From Actinomycetales bacterium (GTDB lineage: Bacteria > Actinomycetota > Actinomycetes > Mycobacteriales > Micromonosporaceae), in assembly GCA_002919305.1 (NCBI GenBank), contig PKFB01000021.1, forward strand, positions 186,001 to 250,000: DNA of 64,000 nt, given 5' to 3'. The translations under genes and the position numbers were made by a program. Shown one piece after another: positions 28,160-37,839 of this stretch. Under the pieces are notes generated by a model. That model made no database searches and was not told the DNA's origin. It saw nothing but the letters and a program-made list of their open reading frames with translations. Numbering within the stretch: position 1 is the stretch's first letter; each line of letters starts with the position of its first letter.

Positions 28160-28657
28160 AACGCACCCTCTCCGCTCCGGCTGCTTCTGCTGTTCTCTGA
28201 GGTTTTCTGCTGCTTCTTGCGTTGTGCTGTGCGCGCCGCGTACCCGCCGACAGCTGGCGGTACACCACCCCGGCAGCGCAGCGCCTCCTAGCTGTCAGTT
28301 CCCCGGTTTCTGGATCCCAATGCGCTTTTCCAATGCGTTTTCCATGCGCCCGGTTTGGTACACCTCCCGGCGGTGAAGACCGGCATGCGGGCACCAGAGC
28401 GGACAGCGCCTTCTCGCCACGCGTACCCGTCCGTCCCGATACGGAGCCGCTGGTGGCTCCCACCGTCGCCTCAGAGCCTCAGAGGAAGTACGGGATCTTC
28501 ATCGGCGCCGGCTTCATTGACACCGGTGATCCCGACAATCATGCTGCTCACGGTCAGCGACGACGTGAACCGCCCATGACACTGTCATCGCGGGTGGTCA
28601 GCAAAGGACCGCCGGCACGGCGTCGGTAACGCCGTCTCACCTCACATGGAGACCCCG
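28160..28657. other. Divergent promoter region before the AfsR-type gene
   Basis: No gene is visible. A perfect -35 TTGACA (28517-28522) with CATGCT 17 bases later could drive the regulator gene. Heptamers resembling the downstream SARP repeats (CGGTCAG at 28551, CTGTCAT at 28582, TGGTCAG at 28595) occur here at irregular spacing. Confidence 0.4.
28517..28545 (+). promoter_or_regulatory. Possible promoter of the AfsR-type regulator
   Basis: TTGACA and CATGCT are separated by 17 bases, about 110 bases upstream of the start codon. The -10 element matches the consensus only in part. Confidence 0.35.
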
Positions 28658-31600
28658 ATGTGGATAAGACTGTTGGGCCCGCTTCAAGTGCGGTCCGACG
28701 AGGGGGTGACGGTCCACGTCGGCGGGCCGCGCCCTCGGTCGCTGATGGCCCTGCTGGCGCTGCACGCCGGCCGCGTGGTGCCCGCCGACCAGTTGATCGC
28801 TGGCCTGTACGGCACCGAACCGCCCCACGGCGTGGTCAATGCCCTTCAGGCGCAGGTGTCGCGGCTGCGTCGTGGTTTGCGGGCAGCCGGAGTCACCGCG
28901 CCGATCGAAATGCACGGGGCGGGATACCGGTTGGCGCTCGATCCCGAGCAGGTGGATGCGCTTCGCTTCGCACGGTTAGCGCGGGAGGGCCGGCAGGCGC
29001 TGGAGGCGGGGGAGTTCATCCATGCGACGGCGCTGCTGCGGGAGGCGCTCACGCTCTGGCACGGCCCTGCGCTCGCCGACGTGGCGGACGCGCCCTTCGC
29101 CGCCGCCCACGCGACCAGGCTGACCGAGCAGCGCGTCTCCGTACTGGAGGATCTGGCGGAGGCCGAGCTGAGGCTGGGCCGGCACGGAGCACTGGTGGCG
29201 GAGCTGCGTGAGGCGGTCGCGGAGCATCCGTTGCGGGAGCGGTTGCGGGGCCAGTTGATGCGGGCGCTGGCCGGGGTGGGGCGGCAGGCTGAGGCGCTCG
29301 CGGTGTTTGAGGACGCGCGGCGCATGTTGGCCGAGGAGCTGGGGGCCGACCCGTCACCGGAGCTGATGGAGGCTCACCTGGCCGTATTACGAGGCCAGGC
29401 ACGGGCGAGCCGCGAACCGGCCCCTACCCGGAGCGGGCTGCCGGCACGGGTGAGCAGCTTCGTGGGCCGGGAGACGGAGCTGTCCCGGGTAGGGGACCTG
29501 TTGTCCTCAGGGCGGCTGGTCACCCTGGTGGGCCCGGGTGGGGTGGGCAAGACCCGTTTGGCGTTGGAGGTGGCCGAACAGGCCGTGGGACACACCGTCG
29601 CCGAGGCGTGGTTCGTCGATCTGGCGGTGGTTCCCTCCGACGGGACCGGGGGTGGCGTCGCTGAGGTGGTGGCCAGCGCGCTCGGGCTGCATGACACGGG
29701 GCAGCTCCGCCGCGGCGAAGCTCGCCTGGAGCCCGAAGAACGGTTGATCACTGCCCTTACTGACCGGGAAGCGCTGCTGGTCTTGGACAACTGTGAACAC
29801 GTCGTGGCCGAGACGGCCAGGCTGGTGCAGCGGCTGCTGGGCGCCTGTCGGCGGCTGCGGGTGCTCGCCACCAGCCGAGAGGCGCTCGGCATGACCGGGG
29901 AGATGTTGGCCCCGCTGGCTCCGCTAGCGACCCCGTCGCAGCAGGAGATCAGTGGTGGGATCACCCCGGAGCGGGCGCTTGAATACCCGGCGGTGCGGCT
30001 TTTCATGGAGCGGGCGGTGGCGGTGCGGCCCGACTTCCGGCTGACCGAGGCCGAGGTGGAGCCGGTGCTGCGGATCTGCGCCACCTTGGACGGGCTGCCG
30101 CTGGCCCTCGAACTCGCCGCCGCCAGGCTCCGGTCCCTGCCACTGGCCGAGCTGGAGGCCCGCCTCAGCGACCGGTTCCGGCTGCTGGGGCGTGGGGAGC
30201 GGACGGCGGCGCCTCGGCACCGCACGCTGCGTGCGGTGGTGGAGTGGAGTTGGAATCTGCTCGACGCGCGGGAGCAGGTGCTGGCCCGCCGCCTGACCGT
30301 GTTCGTGGGGGGCGCGTCGCTGAGTGCGGTGATGGAGGTGTGCGCCGACAACGGAGCCGACGATGCGGCCGTGGCCGGTGAGTTGGTGACGATCGACGAC
30401 GCTGCTGAGGTCATCGCCGACCTGGTGGACAAGTCGCTGCTGGAGGTGGACGCCGCAGGCCGTTACCGAATGCTGGAGACGGTACGGGAGTTCTGCGCGG
30501 AACGGCTCGCGGAGTCTGGTGAGAGGACACGGCTGGAGGCCGCGCACGCCCAATGGTGCCTACGGTTAGCGGCCGAAGCCGAACCCCAATTACGGGGAGG
30601 TGGGCAGCGGGAGTGGCTGGCGCGGCTGGATACCGAACACCCCAATCTGCTCGCCGCGATCCGTCGCTCGACCCGCACAGCACCGGACCAGGCGCTGCGG
30701 ATGATCGCTTTGTTGAGCGGGTACTGGCATCTGCGTGGTCTCCGGGGCGAGATCGCGCCGCTGACGCGTGAGGTGGTACGCACCATCGGCCCGCGGGTGC
30801 CGCAGGAGCTGCATGACGAGTACGTCTTGTGCGTTCTGAACGCGCGTACCGCCGGCGATGACTCCCCCGAGTGGCGTGAATGGTGGGACCGAGTCGTGAC
30901 GATCATGAAGGATCGGACCACACCACCGCGGTACCCATACTTGAGCCTGCTGTGGGCGGTGGCCGCCGGCCCAACCGACGCCACCCGGGAACGCCCAGAG
31001 GCGTACATCGGCACAGACCTCTGGTCGCAGGCGCTGGCTCATCTCGGAAAGGGATACATGGCCTTGTTCGCCGGGGCGGCCGGGGAGCTGGTGGAGGCCG
31101 AGTACGAGGCGGCGCTGCGTGGATTCCGTGCCGTCGGAGACCTGCTCGGGCAGGCGGAGGCCCTCAACGCTGCGGCGACGTTGGCGTCCCGACGCGGACA
31201 GCACACCCGGTCCCTTCACCTGTGGGCGGAGGGCATCGCGGCGGCGGACAAGCTGGGCTCCGTCGCCCTGGCGGTGGATATGCGGTGCCACCGGGGCGAC
31301 GCCCTGCTGCGGAACGGCGACATCGACGGGGCCCGAGCCGAGTACGCGTGGGTCGAGTCAGTGGCCCGGCGTGAAGGGCTGCGGGACGAGTTGAACGCGG
31401 CGCGCTGCGGGCTCGCCGACGTCGCCCGGTTGACGGGCGATGGGGAGACGGCCCGCGGGTTGTACGAACTCACCTTGCGGGACACGACAGTGGGTTTCGT
31501 GCCCGGCGCGATGCTCCGGGTGCGGGCCCTGGTGGGCCTGGGCCGTCTCGCCGAAGCGGAGGGTGATACGGAGGGGGCGCTGGCCAAACACCGGGAAGCG

Positions 31601-31909
31601 CTGAACGCGGCGTTGGAAAGCGGCGACCTGGAGCAGGCGGCCTGGGCCGTGGAGGGCCTGGCGGGAGTGGCGCTTGCGACGGGTGACGGCGAGCGGGCGG
31701 CGTTCCTGGTCGGGCTGGCCGACGCGTTACGCGGTGGGGAGACGACACCGGAGCCGGACACGGTGCGGCTCCGGAGCGGTGTACGGGACCTGCTCGGGGC
31801 GTACCGGTTCACTCAGATCCGGTCGCGCGGCGCGGCGTTGCCCCTGGAGGCGGTGCTCGCCGAACTGGGCGTGGGTAAACCCGCAACGCCGCACGGTCAG
31901 GCCCGGTAA
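28658..31909 (+). CDS. AfsR/SARP-type transcriptional regulator with NB-ARC and TPR domains
   Basis: The 1083-residue protein has an OmpR-like winged helix (residues about 1-95), a BTAD domain (about 95-245), an NB-ARC ATPase with P-loop GPGGVGKTR (near 291-299) and Walker B LLVLDNCEH (near 372-380), and a long helical TPR-like C-terminal half. This is the AfsR layout: an ATP-switched activator that binds heptameric direct repeats. ATG at 28658 (MWIRLLG) is preferred to ATG at 28646 because GGAG lies before it. Five such repeats lie at its 3' end before the ABC genes, which are its probable targets. Confidence 0.85.
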   Translation: MWIRLLGPLQVRSDEGVTVHVGGPRPRSLMALLALHAGRVVPADQLIAGLYGTEPPHGVVNALQAQVSRLRRGLRAAGVTAPIEMHGAGYRLALDPEQVDALRFARLAREGRQALEAGEFIHATALLREALTLWHGPALADVADAPFAAAHATRLTEQRVSVLEDLAEAELRLGRHGALVAELREAVAEHPLRERLRGQLMRALAGVGRQAEALAVFEDARRMLAEELGADPSPELMEAHLAVLRGQARASREPAPTRSGLPARVSSFVGRETELSRVGDLLSSGRLVTLVGPGGVGKTRLALEVAEQAVGHTVAEAWFVDLAVVPSDGTGGGVAEVVASALGLHDTGQLRRGEARLEPEERLITALTDREALLVLDNCEHVVAETARLVQRLLGACRRLRVLATSREALGMTGEMLAPLAPLATPSQQEISGGITPERALEYPAVRLFMERAVAVRPDFRLTEAEVEPVLRICATLDGLPLALELAAARLRSLPLAELEARLSDRFRLLGRGERTAAPRHRTLRAVVEWSWNLLDAREQVLARRLTVFVGGASLSAVMEVCADNGADDAAVAGELVTIDDAAEVIADLVDKSLLEVDAAGRYRMLETVREFCAERLAESGERTRLEAAHAQWCLRLAAEAEPQLRGGGQREWLARLDTEHPNLLAAIRRSTRTAPDQALRMIALLSGYWHLRGLRGEIAPLTREVVRTIGPRVPQELHDEYVLCVLNARTAGDDSPEWREWWDRVVTIMKDRTTPPRYPYLSLLWAVAAGPTDATRERPEAYIGTDLWSQALAHLGKGYMALFAGAAGELVEAEYEAALRGFRAVGDLLGQAEALNAAATLASRRGQHTRSLHLWAEGIAAADKLGSVALAVDMRCHRGDALLRNGDIDGARAEYAWVESVARREGLRDELNAARCGLADVARLTGDGETARGLYELTLRDTTVGFVPGAMLRVRALVGLGRLAEAEGDTEGALAKHREALNAALESGDLEQAAWAVEGLAGVALATGDGERAAFLVGLADALRGGETTPEPDTVRLRSGVRDLLGAYRFTQIRSRGAALPLEAVLAELGVGKPATPHGQAR

Positions 31910-31942
31910 GCGACGGTCAGCGGACTGTCAGTGGACGGTAGG
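31894..31942 (+). promoter_or_regulatory. Five heptamer direct repeats, SARP-type activator site
   Basis: CGGTCAG (31894), CGGTAAG (31904), CGGTCAG (31914), CTGTCAG (31925) and CGGTAGG (31936) are spaced 10, 10, 11 and 11 bases apart, one helical turn each. SARPs bind direct heptamers at this period just upstream of the -10 element. GATGGT (31953-31958) may be that element, giving an almost leaderless start at 31965. Confidence 0.7.
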
Positions 31943-31964
31943 CGCCATCGCCGATGGTGCCCCC

Positions 31965-32813
31965 ATGACGGGATCACAGACCACACGTAACGCCCCCGAG
32001 GCCACCGAGGCCCTACGGCTGGTACGGGTCAGCAAGACCTATGGCGGGGACGGAACCCGGGTCACCGCACTGGACGACGTGTCGCTGGCACTGCCACGCG
32101 GCACATTCACCGCCATCATGGGCCCCTCAGGGTCAGGAAAAAGCACCCTGCTGCACTGCGCGGCCGGCCTGGACAAGCCCGACTCGGGCACGGTGTTCGT
32201 GGACGGCCAGGAGCTGCGAGGCAGAAGCGAAACGGAGCTGACGAAGTTCCGTCGAGAGCGGATCGGGTTCGTTTTCCAGCAGTTCAATCTGCTGCCGACC
32301 CTCACGGTCCTGCAGAACACCACGCTCCCGTTGAAGCTGGCCGGGCGCCGTGTCGACCTCAACCGGGCCCGCGCCGTCCTGGAACGGGTGGGTCTGGGGC
32401 AGCGGCTCGACCACCTGCCCAGTCAGCTCTCCGGCGGCCAGCAGCAGCGGGTCGCGATAGCCCGGGCGTTGGTCACCGCTCCGAGCGTGCTCTTCGCCGA
32501 CGAACCGACCGGCGCGCTGGACACTCACAGCGCCCGTGACGTACTGACCCTGCTTCAGGAATCGGTGCGCGTCTTCGGTCAGACGGTGGTGATGGTGACA
32601 CACGACCCGGTCGCGGCCTCCTACGCCGATGCGGTGCTTTTCCTGGCGGATGGCCGGCTTGTCGGCCGGATGTCCAACCCGACCGCGCAGGCGGTGGCGG
32701 AGCGCCTGACCTACCTGGGCGATGAGGTGGCGCGGCAGCGACGGCAGCAGCGGCACCAGGTCGGCCTGGACGCTTCCGTCGCCACCGCGGGCCGTCCCAG
32801 GAAGGAGATCTGA
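31965..32813 (+). CDS. ABC transporter ATP-binding protein, MacB/LolD type
   Basis: The 282-residue protein has Walker A GPSGSGKS (53-60), the LolD/MacB-type [17 protein letters not shown] segment (about 102-118), signature LSGGQ (155-159) and Walker B FADE followed by PTGALD (177-186). These are typical of ATPases paired with FtsX-like permeases that export drugs, peptides or lipoproteins. The open frame extends far upstream inside the regulator gene; ATG at 31965 is the first start after it. The permease gene follows 2 bases after the stop. Confidence 0.9.
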   Translation: MTGSQTTRNAPEATEALRLVRVSKTYGGDGTRVTALDDVSLALPRGTFTAIMGPSGSGKSTLLHCAAGLDKPDSGTVFVDGQELRGRSETELTKFRRERIGFVFQQFNLLPTLTVLQNTTLPLKLAGRRVDLNRARAVLERVGLGQRLDHLPSQLSGGQQQRVAIARALVTAPSVLFADEPTGALDTHSARDVLTLLQESVRVFGQTVVMVTHDPVAASYADAVLFLADGRLVGRMSNPTAQAVAERLTYLGDEVARQRRQQRHQVGLDASVATAGRPRKEI

Positions 32814-32815
32814 GC

Positions 32816-34180
32816 ATGTTCGGGCTGGCTGTGCGGTCGGTGCGGCGACGAGCGACCGCTTTCGTCGCGACCTTCCTGGCGGTGTTCCTCGGCGCGGTGC
32901 TGGTGATGGCTTTCGGCGCGTTGGCCGACACGGGAGCCGCGACCGGTGTGTCGGACCTCGATCAGGAGACGTTGACCACGATGGCGGTCGTGGTAGGCGG
33001 GTGGGGCCTGCTCCTGGTCGCTTTCGCGGTCACCTCCACCCTGACCCTCTCGGTTCATCAGCGGGCCATGGAGATAGCGTTACTCAAAAGCGCCGGCGCC
33101 ACCCCGGCGCAGCTGCGCCAGATGATCCTGGGTGAGGCCGGCCTTCTGGCGGTTGTCGGGGCCCTGGTGGCGGTCCCATTTGGAGCGCTCAGCGGCCGTG
33201 GACTGCTGGCGTTGTTGAAACGCACCGACCAGGTCTCCGAGGAGGTGGCGTACGCCTTCGGGCCGGTGGCCCTCGGCACCGGGCTGGGCGTCACCATCCT
33301 GGCCGCCCTGGGCGCGGCGGTGGTGACCTCGCGTCGTGTGGCGGCGATGCGGGTGACAGCAGCGTTGAGCAGCGCGGCCGCGGCCGAGCCGCGTCCCAAG
33401 CGGATGGGTAAGGCTCGGGTCATCGCCGGTGTGGTGTTCTTCGGGATCAGCCTGCAGCTGTCCGTGATGGCCGCGCTGGCGGGGCCCGAGGGTTTTGACG
33501 CCATGCAGTTCGCCGGCTCCGCCGACATCATGTTCGGACTCGGCCTGGCGTGCTTCGCGCCGGTGCTGATGCGGTGGACAACAACGCTGCTCGCCGGGCC
33601 GATCCTCCGGTTCAGTGGCGCCAGCGGCTACCTGGCGGTTCTGAACCTTCGGCAGCGTACCGCTCAGCTGGCCTCCGCCCTGACCCCCGTGATCCTGTTC
33701 GTCGGCATCGGCGTGGGCACGTTGTGGATGCAGGTTATCCACAACGACACCACCCCTCTCAGTGGTGTGTCGGCCTCCGAGGAAGCCGTGGAAACACTGA
33801 ACTTCGTGATCACCGGGATGATCGTGCTGTTCGCCTGCATCATGCTGATCAACACCCTGGTCGCCGCGACCACTCACCGACGCCGGGAGTTCGGACAGCA
33901 GCGTCTGGTCGGCGCAACCCACCGCCAAGTGCTGGGTATGGTCGCCGCGGAGAACCTGGTTCTCATCGTCGCGGGCCTGGGATTCGGCACGATCGCGGCG
34001 CTGCCCACCGTCCTGCCGATGAGCTACGCCAAAACCGACAGCTGGCTGCCCGACCCGGAGCCTGGGCTTTGGCTCGGTACCGCGGCCGTGGCGGTGGTCG
34101 TGACGTTGGCCGCCTCGCTCGGCACCGCGCGTCGTGTGCTGCGGACTCCCGCTATCGAGACCGTGGCACGGGCAGGCTAG
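32816..34180 (+). CDS. FtsX-like ABC transporter permease
   Basis: The 454-residue protein has two FtsX-like domains, each with membrane helices and the coupling segment (MEIALLKSAGATPAQLRQMIL near 83-103, HRRREFGQQRLVGATHRQVLGM near 350-372). It is shorter than full double-MacB permeases because the outside domains are small. AAGGAGA precedes the ATG. With the preceding ATPase it forms an exporter, probably switched on by the AfsR-type regulator. The substrate is unknown. Confidence 0.88.
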   Translation: MFGLAVRSVRRRATAFVATFLAVFLGAVLVMAFGALADTGAATGVSDLDQETLTTMAVVVGGWGLLLVAFAVTSTLTLSVHQRAMEIALLKSAGATPAQLRQMILGEAGLLAVVGALVAVPFGALSGRGLLALLKRTDQVSEEVAYAFGPVALGTGLGVTILAALGAAVVTSRRVAAMRVTAALSSAAAAEPRPKRMGKARVIAGVVFFGISLQLSVMAALAGPEGFDAMQFAGSADIMFGLGLACFAPVLMRWTTTLLAGPILRFSGASGYLAVLNLRQRTAQLASALTPVILFVGIGVGTLWMQVIHNDTTPLSGVSASEEAVETLNFVITGMIVLFACIMLINTLVAATTHRRREFGQQRLVGATHRQVLGMVAAENLVLIVAGLGFGTIAALPTVLPMSYAKTDSWLPDPEPGLWLGTAAVAVVVTLAASLGTARRVLRTPAIETVARAG

Positions 34181-34209
34181 CCGACCACACAAGCTCGCCT
34201 TTTCACCCT

Positions 34210-34252
34210 TGTGGCCTGAGCGATGGTGGCGTCGACCGTCACTTAGGCCACA
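34210..34252 (+). terminator. Terminator of the SARP-ABC cluster
   Basis: TGTGGCCTGAGCGATGGT pairs with ACCGTCACTTAGGCCACA over 18 bp with one mismatch and a 7-base loop, and TCCTTT follows. It lies 30 bases after the permease stop. Confidence 0.65.
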
Positions 34253-34370
34253 TCCTTTCAGGCGTCAGGAAAGCCGGCTAGCGGCGTACCAGGGAAAACA
34301 CAAGGGGTACGCGACCCCTCGCTCTTTTGGCGCCTCAGAACCGACACAGCGGGGTAATACCGTTACACCT

Positions 34371-34958
34371 ATGCAGCGGGTGAACAGCACCGTCGTGATC
34401 ATCGTGGGTGATCAGAAGCGACGGATCCTGAACGGGCTGACCGGCATGGCCAATGTGGCGGTCGCCGACGAATCACCCGAACGGGTGCCAGAGCTGGTTG
34501 CGCGCGCCTCCACGCCGTACGTGGTGCACGACGTGGATCCGCTCACCGACGTGGCCGCCGCCTGGGCCGGTTTCTTCGATGGCACCGCCCCCACCGGCAC
34601 CCTCGAAGTAGCGATTGAGGCGGCGATCGCCGCACTCCGCGACGGACGGGCCCAGCTCCCGGACTACTACATCGTGTTAGACCCCGACGACCTGCCGACC
34701 ACCCAGCGGCACTGGTGGCTGGGCGTCCTCGCCGATGCCGCCCCCAGCCGGGTGGTGCCCGCCCCCTCATCGGTCAACGCCGTCCGTGCCACGCTGTCCC
34801 GGCTGCCCGCCGGCCGCTGGTGGCCAGACCCGCCAGACGACTGGCTGCGCCGCCTTCCCAACGTCGTCCCCGACCAAGCCGGCCTGCCCACCGCGGTGCG
34901 GCTCCATCACGAATCTGATCTGTCGCGCTCCCCCTCATCGGCCGCATCGACGGGGTAG
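34371..34958 (+). CDS. Unknown 195-residue protein
   Basis: I do not recognise this protein. It starts with a beta-alpha segment (NSTVVIIVGDQKRRILNGLTG), has no membrane helix, and is Pro/Trp-rich near the end (WWPDPPDDWLRRLP). The open frame continues upstream, but ATG at 34371 is the first start after the terminator, and TAATAC (34355-34360) gives a -10 element ten bases before it, with no ribosome site in between. Codon usage is normal for the genome, so it is likely a real gene. Confidence 0.55.
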   Translation: MQRVNSTVVIIVGDQKRRILNGLTGMANVAVADESPERVPELVARASTPYVVHDVDPLTDVAAAWAGFFDGTAPTGTLEVAIEAAIAALRDGRAQLPDYYIVLDPDDLPTTQRHWWLGVLADAAPSRVVPAPSSVNAVRATLSRLPAGRWWPDPPDDWLRRLPNVVPDQAGLPTAVRLHHESDLSRSPSSAASTG

Positions 34959-34982
34959 CGCAAGCAACGCGCCACCCTGCTG

Positions 34983-35813
34983 TCAGTCCAGACGAACGAC
35001 GATGTCCGCCACCGTCTCAGGCATGGACAAAAACGGCGAGTGGGACGCGTCGATCCTGACCACAGAGGTCGGGTTATCCGGGAAGGCCGCGTCGGCCTCG
35101 GCGATGAACCTCTCCTGCAGGGCCGGCTCAAGTGCCCGGTCCTTGGTGCACAGCAGGTAGGTACGCCGCACCGACCCCCAACCGTCGCGGGTCAGCGTGG
35201 TGCTGCTGGCCATGATGTCGACCGGACCGTCGGGGGTCAGCAGGCCGGTAGCAGCCTCAGCCAGCAGCGGGTCCACATCCCCGTAGAACGCTTCACGAAG
35301 CTGTCGACGGTATTCCGGATCCGGGTTGGCCAGGTCCAGCCGCACCGCGCCTGTCCGCTGCGGGTTGCCCCGCAGCAACAGGGTGACCAGGCTGTCGGCG
35401 GCCTCTGGGCTCCTCAGGTACCTCACGCTCGGCACGTCGGAGGCGGGCATGTACGCGGCGAGATACACCGCATGCGCGATCAGCTCGGGCGTACGCTGAG
35501 CCACCCGCGTCAGAACCGGACCGGCCGCGCTGTGGGCAACCACGGTGACCGGCTTCCCACCGCCGATCTGCGTTATCTGGGCGGTCAGTAATTCAGCCGC
35601 GTCGTTGAGGGTCAGCCCGGCTACGGGCGAGACCTCCGTCTCGACCGCCTCGGGGTTGTAGGACCGGTCAATGAACCACTGTGGACGCTGGGCGTATAAC
35701 CCATGCCCCGCCATATCCACCGCGACCGCTGGGCGACCGGCGGCCACCACGTGGGGAATAACCCGACTCCAGCACCACGAGCCGTGCCAGAAACCATGAA
35801 CAAACACCAGCAT
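34983..35813 (-). CDS. Alpha/beta hydrolase
   Basis: The 276-residue protein starts directly with the oxyanion segment FVHGFWHGSWCW, then has AVDMAGHG, the nucleophile elbow in VVAHSAAG (Ser95, with Ala-His instead of the first Gly of GxSxG) and a C-terminal SHSPFLSMP catalytic His. The small size, HGSWCW and SPFLS motif resemble plant methylesterase/hydroxynitrile lyase-like and bacterial EstC-like enzymes that split small esters. ATG at 35813 follows GCAGGAG. A strong hairpin lies 75 bases upstream. Confidence 0.82.
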   Translation of the reverse strand: MLVFVHGFWHGSWCWSRVIPHVVAAGRPAVAVDMAGHGLYAQRPQWFIDRSYNPEAVETEVSPVAGLTLNDAAELLTAQITQIGGGKPVTVVAHSAAGPVLTRVAQRTPELIAHAVYLAAYMPASDVPSVRYLRSPEAADSLVTLLLRGNPQRTGAVRLDLANPDPEYRRQLREAFYGDVDPLLAEAATGLLTPDGPVDIMASSTTLTRDGWGSVRRTYLLCTKDRALEPALQERFIAEADAAFPDNPTSVVRIDASHSPFLSMPETVADIVVRLD

Positions 35814-36263
35814 GAGTACTCCTGCAAGGGATGGGTGGGGAGGGAAGCTGGCCGCGTACTCCTGCTTCCCTGCCTCGACACATGAACTGTCCCCGCCCGG
35901 TCGGATGCGACGACCGGGCGGGGACATGCGGGGTGGGGGTCAAAGAATCAATGCGATAGGCGAAACCTGATACCCGTACAGCACCGGGCTCCTGAGGCAG
36001 CGGCTCAACGAATCAGCCCAGGCCAGATCGCCTACCACCCAGGCCAGTACGCCGCCGTGCACGCCTGACCTCAATGGTCAACGAGATGACACCCGAACCC
36101 ACCTCAATAGGACTGATACGACATCCGTTGCTTCTCGATCGCTGTCACCATCATCGATGGGCTTGCACTCCTTATCCAGGTCCTTTCTCCTCTAGTTCGG
36201 GTGCCCCTTTTCCGCTATAGAGAACGTCGTCTTGAACACAGCCGACAGCCAGCACACCAGCGC
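35814..36263. other. Intergenic region with a perfect 16-bp hairpin
   Basis: No gene is visible. The main structure is the hairpin at 35888-35926. The left part must hold the promoter or leader of the alpha/beta hydrolase gene. Confidence 0.45.
35888..35926. terminator. Perfect GC-rich hairpin upstream of the alpha/beta hydrolase
   Basis: TGTCCCCGCCCGGTCG pairs with CGACCGGGCGGGGACA over 16 bp with a 7-base loop. No U-tract follows on either strand. It could terminate transcription from the gene at 36264-36728 or act in the leader of the hydrolase mRNA. Confidence 0.5.
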
Positions 36264-36728
36264 CTACAGGGCAAGAGGCCTGCTCCCACGCGTTCTCTTG
36301 TCACTCGCTATCTGGGGAATGGGCGATGTGGCTGTGATGACGAAGTTGCCCTCCTCAACAGCGGCTTTATCGACGGTAACAGAGTGGTGAGTGCCGTCAG
36401 GGCCAACGAGAAGCCATGTGTCGTATCCGGGCCGGCCGTCGAGGATGATGGCGCGCGTTCCAATGGCGCGACACAGGACCGTAGTCAGTTCACGTTCACT
36501 GATGTGACCAATAGCGTCGGCCAGCTCGTCTCCCGCCTCCAGAACACAGGCGAAGTGCTCGTCGCCGGCAGGGGCGGGGATGATAAGCGCCATCGGCCAC
36601 CGCCCAGATGAGAAAGCCACCTGGTCAGCGGTGAGGATCCGTTCAGAAGGAATGCCGTAGCGCTGTACCAGCGCATTGGCGATGCTCTCGGGAGCGGTGC
36701 GGCTATCAAAGTGGATCTCGTAATCCAC
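36264..36728 (-). CDS. Unknown 154-residue protein
   Basis: I do not recognise this protein. It begins MDYEIHFDSRTAPESIANALVQ-like, has a middle helix (CVLEAGDELADAIGHI) and a beta-rich second half with WLLVGPDGTHHSV; there are no signal or membrane segments. A GTG start follows GGGAGGAG. Size and isolated position beside decayed sequence fit an accessory protein such as an immunity or antitoxin-like factor, but no motif supports a specific role. Confidence 0.5.
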   Translation of the reverse strand: MDYEIHFDSRTAPESIANALVQRYGIPSERILTADQVAFSSGRWPMALIIPAPAGDEHFACVLEAGDELADAIGHISERELTTVLCRAIGTRAIILDGRPGYDTWLLVGPDGTHHSVTVDKAAVEEGNFVITATSPIPQIASDKRTRGSRPLAL

Positions 36729-37681
36729 CGCTCCTCCCGCATCGACATACGAAGCATCCGGCTTGGAAACTCACACCTGAGTCGTGTCCACAGTTCATGC
36801 CCTATGCCCTCTCTACTCAAAATCATTTCAGTATCCTTTATTGATCTCAATTGATGACATTTCGATCTTGAAGGTTGATGCTGCACGGAAACAGGGCCAT
36901 TGACACTGATGCCCTATAGGACCGATGCGCTCAGGCCGTTGGGTGCGGTGGGTGATCGGTGGGGTTACCGCCGGCTGTTGCGGGCCGAGGCAGAGGTAGT
37001 GCTGTTTGTCGGCCGAGGCCAGCTGTTGGAGGACCTGACGCCTGGTGCACGCCCAAACCCCGGCAGGGGGAGGTATGGCTGATCACCGGCCGGGGCGGGG
37101 AAGCAAACCCGCCTGGGAGTGGAGCTGGCCAAACGCGTGCGGGGTTTGGGGGATTACGCCGAGACCCACACCAGCCAAGTCACCGCCTGCCCTACTGGAC
37201 CGCCCCAACGACGCGTACGCGCCATGCTGCTGGCTCGTTCTGTGGGAGAGCCTCTACGGCCGGCCGCGGAGCAGGCTGTGGCGGCGCAGGCGGGCGTTCC
37301 GGCTCGCGGTCGAGCGCACCGAAGCGGGTACGCACGAGGCCTTCACCATCGACGCGGTGCCGCCTGTGTGACCGATATCATCGCCGCCACCCAGCAGGTC
37401 ACTGAGCGCTCGATCACTGTTGAGTACCGTCCGACTTTCTTGATGAGGCGTGGGAACTTCGCGCCGCCACCAGCACGATCCGTGAGCAGCTTGGCCAGAA
37501 ACCCTGATGTATCGATATCAATACTCTGATTTGTGATCAGTGGGCTGTCATCGGTCGTTCGGGCTGAAAACACGTAAAGGAGCGGCTAAGACGGCCTGTC
37601 AGGCGCAGCGGTGGCTTTTGCCGGCCCGCGAGCCTGCAGGTGGCTTTTCGGCGGCTGCTGCAGCAAGCCAGCGGCATGCTA
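36729..37681. pseudogene. Decayed coding sequence beside tRNA genes
   Basis: Between 36912 and 37371 stretches with good codon bias appear in different plus frames one after another: DALRPLGAVGDRWGYRRLL, VWLITGRGG, then TRLGVELAKRVRGLGDYAE and finally LWESLYGRPRSRLWRRRRAF ending at 37371. Frame changes break them apart, so this looks like a gene remnant whose family I cannot name. Such relics next to tRNA genes often come from integrated elements, but no attachment site or integrase is visible. Confidence 0.4.
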
Positions 37682-37723
37682 AAGGCCCCAGGGCTCAGCG
37701 TCTCCGCTGGCCGCTGGGGCCTT
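37682..37723 (-). terminator. Terminator after tRNA-Arg
   Basis: AAGGCCCCAG pairs with CTGGGGCCTT, with further GC pairing inside. It lies just downstream of the tRNA-Arg 3' end on the minus strand. Confidence 0.6.
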
Positions 37724-37732
37724 CAGGTATCG

Positions 37733-37805
37733 CGCGCTCGGAGGGATTCGAACCCCCAACCTTCTGATCCGTAGTCAGATGCTCTATCCGTTGAGCTACG
37801 AGCGC
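37733..37805 (-). tRNA. tRNA-Arg (anticodon ACG)
   Basis: On the minus strand the cloverleaf is complete: acceptor GCGCTCG with CGAGCGC, D arm AGCTCAACGGATAGAGCA, anticodon stem CTGAC with ACG in the loop, and T arm GGGGGTTCGAATCCCTC. The discriminator is G. CCA is not encoded. Confidence 0.95.
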
Positions 37806-37839
37806 TTGCTCGGCCAAGTGTAACCATAGGCCGAAACCG

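Noticed and set aside
33080..34192. 370-codon open frame antisense to the FtsX-like permease
   Set aside because: Low-complexity His/Gln/Gly product; the permease on the other strand is clearly real.
36201..36611. 136-codon plus-strand frame opposite the 154-residue gene
   Set aside because: The minus-strand frame has a strong ribosome site and better codon usage.
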